The position numbers and the translations under genes were made by a program. From CAYONQ01 sp964405375 (GTDB lineage: Bacteria; Planctomycetota; Phycisphaerae; Sedimentisphaerales; Anaerobacaceae), in contig CAYONQ010000116.1 of the NCBI GenBank assembly GCA_964405375.1, positions 1 through 5,120 on the forward strand: DNA of 5,120 nucleotides, given 5' to 3'. Below the pieces are notes generated by a model, which was given only the letters and a program-made list of their open reading frames with translations, did no database searches and was not told where the DNA came from. Each line of letters begins with the position of its first letter. Position 1 is the stretch's first letter. Below are positions 1-5,120 of this stretch, one piece after another.

Positions 1-1
1 C

Positions 2-49
2 TGCTTGCTCACTGGAATAATACCTGTTATCCCGAATTATTGTGAACGG
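2..49 (-). other. Open in-frame continuation past the hydrolase stop codon
   Basis: After the TAA at 50-52 the same minus-strand frame stays open for 16 codons to the window edge. It would encode Pro-Phe-Thr-Ile-Ile-Arg-Asp-Asn-Arg-Tyr-Tyr and further residues. A hydrophobic strand followed by an Asp-containing turn is what an alpha/beta hydrolase shows just before its catalytic acid. The stop could therefore be a nonsense mutation in a longer gene. Sixteen open codons can easily occur by chance, so this is only suggestive. Confidence 0.3.
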
Positions 50-1372
50 TTACAACATTTTCAAGTTTAACATTCGGTCAAGTTTGTGGTTGATCTGGTC
101 GTCGGTCAACTCCAGGTTATCCGCTTTGATTTGCGGACCAAAAGTTTGCTTGAGGTTATCGAGTTTAAGACCATATGGATAATCCTTATCGCGACGAGGG
201 AAGACAAAAGAGCCAGCTGAACAAATCGCTGCTTTTTCAATAAGTTCCGGATAGAATAAGACGAAACGTGCAACAAACTGTCCTCGTCCTGAATGTCCAT
301 CTAAATAGAATTTCTCCCGCTTCATCAACTTCTTGTTAAAAAACTCAAAAATCTCAATGAGTTTCAAATCTGTTCTGTGTTCGTTAAAGTTGTTTACCAA
401 GGCTATGAAGTTCCATAAGTACCTGTCCTTAATAATCCTTAGGTCTTTGAATTCCCAATTCCGATCCAAGTCTCTTCTGCGGTTGACAGGCCAGTTGAAG
501 ATACAGTCGAAGGCTGGTGCAATTATGACGATGTTTTCAGTGTCAGCTATATTTTTAAATTGGTCTATCCTGGTCAGTGCTCCGGGTCTATGCCAGTCAC
601 CAGCACCGTGAATACCAAAAAGATATTTAGCAGTATCAGGATTGAAGTTTTTAGGTATGTAGTAAATAACTTCCGTATCTCCAAACATTAATCCCTCATG
701 TCTTCCCTGTTTGCGTGAGATCCGTTGCAGCTTTTTCTTTTTCGGTAAAGTAAAATTTATCTGCCCACCGGCTTTCGCACCGATATGTTTGAGCTCTTCC
801 CTGCCCACTTTTTCTATTGCTTTTCCTCTCTCTAATCCTTTCATCCCCAAACATAAATACGAGATCCGAGATTCTTGGTGCAATAGCCCTTTGTCGGCGC
901 CAATTTTATAAAGTGCCGCTTGGCCTCTTTTATCAAAAAACTTGGTTGGCTCATCTTTAGCTGCTACCACTACAAAGGTACCATAAGGAAGTTTATGCAT
1001 GTCTTGTGCAAAGCCCTCACTGGCTCCAGGTGTGAAGTATGTGTTGTAGTGATATTTAAGGAGAATCTGATTCTTGTAGATGGCTACAACATAGAGACCT
1101 GCTAATTCAACTCGTTTAGCATCATAGTCGTAAAACTGATGACCGCCGATTCTGATGAGTACGCGGTTGCTACTATAAAAGCCACCACTAACCGCCTCTA
1201 CATATTTGCCATACTGGTCAAGCTCAGCAACATATCTATCAGCATCTGAGTAATTACCAGGCTGACCGATAATTATTTCCCTATCATAGATCGCAAAAGC
1301 TGTCATCGTTAAGGAACTAAACTGCAAGAATATCGTACCAATGAGCATCTGTAATATGTGGCTCGTCTTCAT
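50..1372 (-). CDS. Predicted secreted protein: ILEI/FAM3-like domain plus alpha/beta-hydrolase-like domain (possibly truncated)
   Basis: A 440-residue protein. Residues 1-27 look like a Sec signal peptide: Lys2, a hydrophobic core, then an Ala-Phe-Ala cleavage site. Residues about 70-180 resemble the ILEI/FAM3 (PANDER) fold, with a strand at 91-98, a Gly-Thr-Phe-Val-Val-Val-Ala strand at 131-137 followed by Lys-Asp, and a closing Leu-Gly-Met-Lys-Gly at 175-179. A lysine-rich linker (211-214) leads to an alpha/beta-hydrolase-like domain from about 226: a His-Gly-Ala-Gly oxyanion-type loop (255-258), a strand at 281-286, and a nucleophile elbow Gly-His-Ser-Gly-Arg-Gly with Ser361. The fifth elbow position is Arg where the family usually has Gly. 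No catalytic Asp or His is evident after the Ser, and the protein ends about 79 residues beyond it, so the C-terminal part of a normal domain seems missing. The start is supported by a Shine-Dalgarno and the signal peptide. Substrate is unknown; esterase or depolymerase-like activity is only the family expectation, and the protein may be inactive. Confidence 0.8.
   Translation of the reverse strand: MKTSHILQMLIGTIFLQFSSLTMTAFAIYDREIIIGQPGNYSDADRYVAELDQYGKYVEAVSGGFYSSNRVLIRIGGHQFYDYDAKRVELAGLYVVAIYKNQILLKYHYNTYFTPGASEGFAQDMHKLPYGTFVVVAAKDEPTKFFDKRGQAALYKIGADKGLLHQESRISYLCLGMKGLERGKAIEKVGREELKHIGAKAGGQINFTLPKKKKLQRISRKQGRHEGLMFGDTEVIYYIPKNFNPDTAKYLFGIHGAGDWHRPGALTRIDQFKNIADTENIVIIAPAFDCIFNWPVNRRRDLDRNWEFKDLRIIKDRYLWNFIALVNNFNEHRTDLKLIEIFEFFNKKLMKREKFYLDGHSGRGQFVARFVLFYPELIEKAAICSAGSFVFPRRDKDYPYGLKLDNLKQTFGPQIKADNLELTDDQINHKLDRMLNLKML
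833..1165 (-). other. ILEI/FAM3-like domain within the hydrolase-like gene
   Basis: This part encodes residues about 70-180. It follows the ILEI/FAM3 pattern as I remember it: a Gly-Leu-x-Val-Val strand start, an Asn/Asp-Thr-Tyr element near 110-112, a helix, Gly-Thr plus a hydrophobic strand ending in Ala-x-Lys-Asp-Glu (residues 131-141), a helix with Ala-Leu-x-x-Ile-Gly-Ala (153-159), then a Ser-Tyr element and Leu-Gly-Met-Lys-Gly. In animals the fold occurs in FAM3 cytokine-like proteins and as an accessory domain of glycan-acting proteins, so carbohydrate or ligand binding outside the cytoplasm is plausible here but inferred. Confidence 0.65.
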
Positions 1373-1379
1373 TTATATG

Positions 1380-1385
1380 CCTTCT
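1380..1385 (-). promoter_or_regulatory. Ribosome binding site of the hydrolase-like gene
   Basis: On the minus strand AGAAGG lies seven bases before the ATG at 1370-1372, a good Shine-Dalgarno match and spacing. It fixes the start at the Met that begins the signal peptide. Confidence 0.65.
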
Positions 1386-1392
1386 TGTTACA

Positions 1393-1408
1393 CGAAAGTA
1401 ACCTTTCG
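1393..1408 (-). repeat. Perfect small inverted repeat in the leader of the hydrolase-like gene
   Basis: Six bases (cgaaag) and their exact reverse complement (ctttcg) are separated by four bases, which would form a 6-bp hairpin with a tetraloop 20 bases before the start codon. No T-run follows on the minus strand, so it does not look like an intrinsic terminator. It could be a leader structure, a small operator, or chance. Confidence 0.4.
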
Positions 1409-1427
1409 CCAGATAGCTATATTTGGC
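1408..1427 (-). repeat. Imperfect inverted repeat between secA and the hydrolase-like gene
   Basis: Arms of eight bases (gccagata and tatttggc) flank a gcta loop. In the minus-strand transcript the stem has seven pairs and one A-C mismatch. It abuts the perfect inverted repeat at 1393-1408, giving two adjacent hairpins. No T-run follows, so a terminator function for secA is not supported. Confidence 0.3.
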
Positions 1428-1539
1428 AACCCTGAATAACTAATTTTGATAAATATGCACCGAGCGTATAGCCCCGGGATACAGTTAATGGAACCAAGAA
1501 TATCAGCGGTCAGTCAAAGAAGGTCTCAAAACCCTATTT

Positions 1540-4500
1540 CTATACGTTCTTTCCACAGCATTTCTTGTATTTTTTCCCGCTGCCGCAGGGACACGGCTCG
1601 TTTCGGCCGACCTTCGGCTGCTCTAACCGAATCTGTTTTACCTTCTGCTCACCCTGCGGCGCCTGCGCGGCCGCCCGCTGCTGCTCAGCCATCGCAAACT
1701 GCCCGACCTCGTCGTGCGCCGTCTGGCTGACTCGCCAGACGCTCCTCGCCGCAGCCCCTGCCTCCAGACGAACCTTGAAAACAATCTCCGTAACACGGTC
1801 CTCAATGGTGCCCAGCATCTCACGGAACATCCGATACCCTTCTCGCTTATATTCTATTTTGGGGTCCTTCTCGGCAAAAGACCGCGTCCAGATGCTGTCT
1901 TTGAGATGGTCCATCGAATACAGATGGTCCTTCCACGTGCTGTCGTAAACCTGCAGCAAAACATATTTCTCAAGGTCGCTAAGCTCAGCACGCAGGAAAT
2001 CCCTCGCTGCTTCAGCTAATTTTTCTTTGCGCTCCGGCCCATCCCCGAGCTCGCTTTCAGCCAGAGAGGCATCGAATCTTTCGTTGGCCCAATTCACCAA
2101 TTCGCCGGTGTCTAATTCGGCAATCTTACTGTCAAGCTCCTTTTCTAATTCGCCGTTGTTAAAGCTCTCACTTAATTCGAGCAGTTGCTTATGCAGCGCA
2201 CGAGGTTTGAGCTGCTGTATCCGCTCAGCCGAAAACCCCGCCTTGTATCTCCTGTTCGCCCACTCCGCAAGCATCTCGAACGCATACACGTTAGTCCCGC
2301 CATGCCCATAAACCATATTCATCGCAAATTCAACGGGATACTCAATCTCCCGTCGTCTGTACTTCGCCGATGTCTCTTCGCCAAGAAGCTGACGAATCTG
2401 AGAAACGCCTAACCCCCGCAATCGTTCGATGCCCAACCTTATATCGAATTTGGCCCGCGCCCACTCGGTGAATGTGTGCAACGCAAAGTCGGGCCTTAAA
2501 AATTCAACTAATTGCGAGCAGTCCTTCTTGTCGATTTGCTCACCGGCAGCCGAAATCAGCTGTTCTTCAATCTCCTCCGGCTGCTGGTGCTTGATTTTGC
2601 CCGGACTTAAACTGACACGAAAGGCGCTCATAGCCCACTTGCACAACCCTGCGATATCCCAGCTTGTCGGCTCTGAATAATCCTCTAAATACTCGCCCAT
2701 AGAAAGTGATATCTGGTTGGCGGCATTGTTCTTCGCCTGCTCTTTGATTAACTTCTCAATCTCCTCTGCATTAGCGCCGGCGACGTCGGAGGGCTTCAAA
2801 TCAACACCAAAGTTACTTCCCGCCCACTCGATAATGCACTTATAAGGATAGTCGGCGTTAAGAATAGTCTCGCAGTTCTTGGCAACTGCAGAACTAATCA
2901 TCTCCTCGATAATATTTTTGAGCCCCTTCCCGCCTAAAATCTGGCGCCGCCGCCCATAGAAAATCTTCCGCTGATAGTCCATCACCTCATCGTATTCAAG
3001 CAAGCTCTTGCGTATCTCGAAGTTTCGTTCCTCGACCTTTTTTTGCGCCTTTTCGATACCCTTGCTTATCCGTTTGTGCACGATTGGCTGACCTTCCTCC
3101 CACCCAATCCACGAAAGCGCCTTTACCGTCCATTCCGGCGCAAAGACCCGCATCAGGTCGTCGTCGAAGCTCAAAAAGAACTGGCTCGAACCTTTATCAC
3201 CCTGTCTGCCGCATCGGCCACGAAGCTGATTATCGATTCGGCGGGCCTCGTGCCGCTCGGTGCCTAATACGTGCAGACCGCCGATTTCAGCTACGCCCGG
3301 CCCAAGTTTAATGTCCGTACCACGCCCAGCCATATTCGTTGCAATAGTCACATTGCCCCGCATCCGCCCGCTTCTGTCCTGGTGCTGCTGGCCGGCCTTG
3401 GTCACAATAGACGCCTCCCGCTCGTGGTGCTTGGCGTTAAGAACCTCATGTTCCAGACCGAATTTCTTCGTAAGGGACGCCGACAACGCCTCGTTTTTCT
3501 CCACGCTGACCGTCCCCACAAGCACCGGCCGGCCGGAGACACTGACCTCGTTTATCTCTTCTGCTATCGCATTAAACTTCTCGCTCATTGACTTATAGAT
3601 TACATCCTCCGTATCGTCCCTGATACACGGCTCGTTGGTCGGCATCACAACGACATCGAGCTTGTAGATATTCATAAACTCCTCCGCCTCCGTCGCAGCC
3701 GTGCCGGTCATCCCCGCTATCTGGTCATAAAGCTTGAAGAAGTTCTGTAGCGTTATGGTGGCAAGCGTTTGACTCTCTTCCTTTACGGCAACGCCTTCTT
3801 TCGCCTCCACCGCCTGATGCAGCCCGTCCGACCACTGCCTGCCGTGCATCAATCGCCCCGTAAATTCGTCAACGATAACCACCTTGCCGTCCATAACGAC
3901 ATACTCTTTTTCTTTCTCGAACGTAACGTGCGCCCGTAAGCTCTGCTGGAGAAGATGAGGCCATTCCATATTTGAGCCGGTAAAAAACGACCCCACACCC
4001 GCTATTTCCTGGGCCGCCCCCACCCCTTCGTGAGTCAGGTGGACCGCCTTTCTGTCGTATTCAACCTCGTAATACTGTGTGGCCTTTGTCAGCCGGGCCT
4101 CTGCGCTTTCAAGCTCCTGCTGAGTTCTCTCAATCGCCTTCTGCGCCCTTTCGATTCGTTTACTGTCGCCGGCCTTCTTCGCCTCGGAAACCTCACCCTG
4201 CGCGCTGGCTATCGCCCGTTGAGCAGAATCAATCTGTCTCTTGATGCGGTCGTAGCCGCTCTGCAAACCGATTAGTTTTCTTGCAACCTCCTCCGATTTC
4301 CTGTATCTCGTAACGTCGTCAAAGGCCGGCCCCGATATAATCAAAGGCGTCCGCGCCTCATCGATTAAAATCGAATCAACCTCATCGATTATGGCATATT
4401 CCAACGACCCCTGGACCATCTGCTCAAATGACATCTTCATATTATCGCGAAGATAATCGAACCCGAACTCATTGTTTGTGCCGTAGGTTACATCGCAGCC

Positions 4501-5025
4501 GTATTGGCCTTTTCGCTCGCCGCCGGCCGCATCCATATCCGCCTGAATCGCACCTACGGTCAATCCCAACGCCCGGTAAATCGGCCCCATCCACTCCGCA
4601 TCTCGCTTGGCTAAATAATCGTTGACCGTAACTATATGAACCTTTCTTCCGGTCAGATAAACCAGGTACACCGCCAGCGTTGCCACCAATGTCTTACCCT
4701 CGCCGGTGGCCATCTCGGCGATTTTACCCTCGTACAAAACGTTGCCGCCGATAAGCTGTACATCGAAATGACGCATATCCACGTTTCGCCTTGCCGCCTC
4801 GCGAACGACCGCAAACACCTCAGGCAGAATATCCTCCGGCCGGGCGCCGCCCTTTAATGCTGCCTTGAACTCGCCGGTCTTCGCCCGAAGCCGCTCGTCA
4901 TCAAGCCGCCTTATTTGCTCCTCAAACTCCCACGCCTGACGGGCAATGACGGAATACGCCTTGATTAACCGCTCATTGCGGGAACCAAAAACCTTTACCA
5001 GAATTTTGCCTACCCTATCAAGCAT
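1540..5025 (-). CDS. secA: Preprotein translocase ATPase SecA, with an expanded helical wing domain
   Basis: SecA uses ATP to push unfolded preproteins through SecYEG. The 1161 residues are well above the usual 800-900. NBD1 has Walker A at 105-112 (Met-Ala-Thr-Gly-Glu-Gly-Lys-Thr), the Gly-Thr-Asn-Asn-Glu-Phe-Gly-Phe-Asp-Tyr block at 182-191 and Walker B Asp-Glu-Val-Asp at 214-217. The preprotein-crosslinking domain follows from about 230, carrying a coiled-coil insert at about 254-316. Gly-Met-Thr-Gly-Thr-Ala lies at 438-443. NBD2 has Thr-Asn-Met-Ala-Gly-Arg-Gly-Thr-Asp at 563-571 and an arginine-finger motif at 600-610 in which Cys605 replaces the Ser of E. coli. The scaffold helix (about 650-690), a greatly enlarged helical wing domain (about 700-1012), the two-helix finger (about 1020-1075) and a zinc-binding tail complete it. 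All ATPase motifs are intact, so it should be functional. The start matches the usual SecA N-terminus (Phe-Gly-Ser-Arg-Asn at 13-17). No Shine-Dalgarno precedes it. Confidence 0.98.
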   Translation of the reverse strand: MLDRVGKILVKVFGSRNERLIKAYSVIARQAWEFEEQIRRLDDERLRAKTGEFKAALKGGARPEDILPEVFAVVREAARRNVDMRHFDVQLIGGNVLYEGKIAEMATGEGKTLVATLAVYLVYLTGRKVHIVTVNDYLAKRDAEWMGPIYRALGLTVGAIQADMDAAGGERKGQYGCDVTYGTNNEFGFDYLRDNMKMSFEQMVQGSLEYAIIDEVDSILIDEARTPLIISGPAFDDVTRYRKSEEVARKLIGLQSGYDRIKRQIDSAQRAIASAQGEVSEAKKAGDSKRIERAQKAIERTQQELESAEARLTKATQYYEVEYDRKAVHLTHEGVGAAQEIAGVGSFFTGSNMEWPHLLQQSLRAHVTFEKEKEYVVMDGKVVIVDEFTGRLMHGRQWSDGLHQAVEAKEGVAVKEESQTLATITLQNFFKLYDQIAGMTGTAATEAEEFMNIYKLDVVVMPTNEPCIRDDTEDVIYKSMSEKFNAIAEEINEVSVSGRPVLVGTVSVEKNEALSASLTKKFGLEHEVLNAKHHEREASIVTKAGQQHQDRSGRMRGNVTIATNMAGRGTDIKLGPGVAEIGGLHVLGTERHEARRIDNQLRGRCGRQGDKGSSQFFLSFDDDLMRVFAPEWTVKALSWIGWEEGQPIVHKRISKGIEKAQKKVEERNFEIRKSLLEYDEVMDYQRKIFYGRRRQILGGKGLKNIIEEMISSAVAKNCETILNADYPYKCIIEWAGSNFGVDLKPSDVAGANAEEIEKLIKEQAKNNAANQISLSMGEYLEDYSEPTSWDIAGLCKWAMSAFRVSLSPGKIKHQQPEEIEEQLISAAGEQIDKKDCSQLVEFLRPDFALHTFTEWARAKFDIRLGIERLRGLGVSQIRQLLGEETSAKYRRREIEYPVEFAMNMVYGHGGTNVYAFEMLAEWANRRYKAGFSAERIQQLKPRALHKQLLELSESFNNGELEKELDSKIAELDTGELVNWANERFDASLAESELGDGPERKEKLAEAARDFLRAELSDLEKYVLLQVYDSTWKDHLYSMDHLKDSIWTRSFAEKDPKIEYKREGYRMFREMLGTIEDRVTEIVFKVRLEAGAAARSVWRVSQTAHDEVGQFAMAEQQRAAAQAPQGEQKVKQIRLEQPKVGRNEPCPCGSGKKYKKCCGKNV
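1546..1611 (-). other. SecA C-terminal zinc-binding motif
   Basis: Residues 1139-1160 carry the C-x-C-x8-C-C zinc motif with ligands Cys1145, Cys1147, Cys1156 and Cys1157; E. coli has Cys-His for the last pair. In well-studied SecAs this tail binds SecB and/or ribosomes and phospholipid. A glutamine- and alanine-rich linker (about 1108-1128) precedes it, as is normal. The tail shows that the gene is complete at its 3-prime end. Confidence 0.9.
1801..1968 (-). other. SecA two-helix finger, tip residue Phe1050
   Basis: Residues about 1020-1075 match the two-helix finger that contacts the translocating chain and the SecY pore. Conserved landmarks are Trp-Lys-Asp-His-Leu at 1031-1035 and Lys-Asp-Pro-Lys-x-Glu-Tyr-Lys-Arg-Glu at 1053-1062. 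Counting back from the E. coli C-terminus, the tip Tyr794 aligns with Phe1050, and the usual Arg-Gly-Tyr-Ala-Gln reads Arg-Ser-Phe-Ala-Glu here. Confidence 0.75.
1996..2838 (-). repeat. Five-copy protein repeat array in the SecA helical wing domain
   Basis: Residues about 730-1010 contain five diverged copies of one unit. The anchoring tryptophans are W734, W797, W855, W922 and W979, spaced 63, 58, 67 and 57 residues apart. Without gaps every copy has Ala at +1, Phe or Tyr at +5 (F739, F802, F860, Y927, F984), Leu or Phe at +9 (L743, L806, L864, F931, L988) and Val, Ile or Leu at +14 (V748, I811, L869, I936, L993). The first four also share Ile or Leu at +22 and +26. E. coli SecA seems to have a single matching segment in its wing domain (Phe-Asp-Leu-Asp-Leu region). 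The copies have diverged in sequence, so this is an old amplification rather than a fresh DNA duplication. Confidence 0.8.
4078..4266 (-). other. Coiled-coil insertion in the SecA preprotein-crosslinking domain
   Basis: Residues about 254-316 are rich in Ala, Glu, Gln, Lys and Arg with hydrophobic residues at heptad-like spacing, in two stretches (about 259-285 and 289-315) joined by a short Gly-Asp-Ser turn. This predicts an antiparallel coiled-coil hairpin. Between the Ser-Gly-Pro-Ala motif at 231-234 and the next conserved strand near 319, the distance is about 85 residues, against about 41 in E. coli. Inserts near this site occur in other bacterial SecA lineages such as Bacteroidota; the function here is unknown. 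Confidence 0.7.
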
Positions 5026-5044
5026 CGCAACTAAAAAAGTAGTT
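5026..5044 (-). promoter_or_regulatory. secA leader lacking a Shine-Dalgarno
   Basis: Read on the minus strand, the 19 bases before the secA ATG contain a run of six T and then AGTTGCG, with no purine-rich Shine-Dalgarno. The only AAGTGA-like stretch lies about 19 bases or more from the start, too far for normal use. Initiation may be independent of a Shine-Dalgarno. Confidence 0.5.
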
Positions 5045-5120
5045 CACTTTAGCTCACTTCAGACACTTTAGCTCACTTTAGGCACTTTAGCTCACTTTAG
5101 GCACTTTAGCTCACTTTAGG
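5045..5120. repeat. Tandem direct repeat, four 19-base units, upstream of secA
   Basis: The unit cactttagctcactttagg is exact at 5064-5082, 5083-5101 and 5102-5120. The copy at 5045-5063 differs at two bases. Each unit is two near-copies of cactttag, so this octamer starts at 5045, 5055 (one mismatch), 5064, 5074, 5083, 5093, 5102 and 5112, alternating 10 and 9 bases apart. The array continues to the window edge, so its full length is unknown. It ends 19 bases before the secA start codon, so it lies in the secA promoter or leader. Confidence 0.95.

Noticed and set aside
333..611. Plus-strand open frames opposite the hydrolase-like gene (also 711-911, 920-1105)
   Set aside because: They are low-complexity Ser/Leu/Phe-rich translations of the antisense strand; the minus frame has a signal peptide, a ribosome binding site and domain motifs.
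1428..1539. Sigma-70 type promoter for the hydrolase-like gene
   Set aside because: A TTGACT box is present on the minus strand near 1510-1516 but no -10 box lies at proper spacing; other pairs are weaker still.
1373..1539. Intrinsic terminator after secA
   Set aside because: No GC-rich stem followed by a T-run was found on the minus strand; the two hairpins present lack T-tracts.
3260..3598. Plus-strand open frames opposite secA, such as this one and 1565-1948, 4030-4275
   Set aside because: They lie antisense to strongly conserved SecA motifs, show no recognisable domains, and overlap one another in different frames, so they are shadows of secA.
5031..5052. Attenuator-like hairpin before secA (AAAGT / ACTTT followed by T residues on the minus strand)
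   Set aside because: The stem is only five mostly A-T pairs, too weak to support, and one arm is simply part of the tandem repeat.
5045..5120. Repeats at the right edge as a CRISPR array
   Set aside because: The 19-base units are directly adjacent with no unique spacers, and each is itself made of two half-units.

Overview
The window holds two genes, both read from the minus strand, plus a short tandem DNA repeat at the right edge. The larger gene (complement 1540-5025) encodes a complete but oversized SecA, the ATPase motor of the Sec protein-export pathway. The smaller gene (complement 50-1372) lies downstream after a 167-base gap. It encodes a predicted secreted protein in which an ILEI/FAM3-like domain is joined to an alpha/beta-hydrolase-like domain. 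No RNA gene, insertion sequence, CRISPR array or confident promoter or terminator was seen.

The organism is a bacterium. The long SecA with a coiled-coil insert near the preprotein-binding domain, the lack of a Shine-Dalgarno before secA and the unusual secreted protein would fit a planctomycete such as the Phycisphaerae/Sedimentisphaerales lineage. That placement is an inference from general resemblance, not a search result; Bacteroidota or another PVC-related lineage is possible.

Layout: bases 1-49 follow the stop codon of the hydrolase gene, and the same frame stays open to the window edge. Bases 50-1372 are that gene. Bases 1373-1539 are intergenic and hold the hydrolase ribosome binding site and two small inverted repeats. 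Bases 1540-5025 are secA. Bases 5026-5044 are a short leader. Bases 5045-5120 are four 19-base direct repeats that run off the window.

The main observation is inside SecA. The helical wing domain, about 140 residues between the scaffold helix and the two-helix finger in E. coli, is about 350 residues here. It contains five copies of a roughly 60-residue unit carrying a W-A-x3-F/Y-x3-L/F-x4-hydrophobic signature. The E. coli wing domain appears to contain one such unit, so this looks like in-place amplification of a normal SecA building block. A second insertion adds a charged coiled coil beside the preprotein-crosslinking domain, and the finger tip carries Phe where E. coli has Tyr794.

The two genes probably do not form a dedicated pathway. 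The hydrolase-like protein carries a Sec-type signal peptide and so is a plausible client of SecA, but so is most of the secretome. Its gene is more AT-rich than secA, its nucleophile elbow is altered, and it stops before the usual catalytic acid and histidine. It may be a decaying, truncated or non-enzymatic relative.
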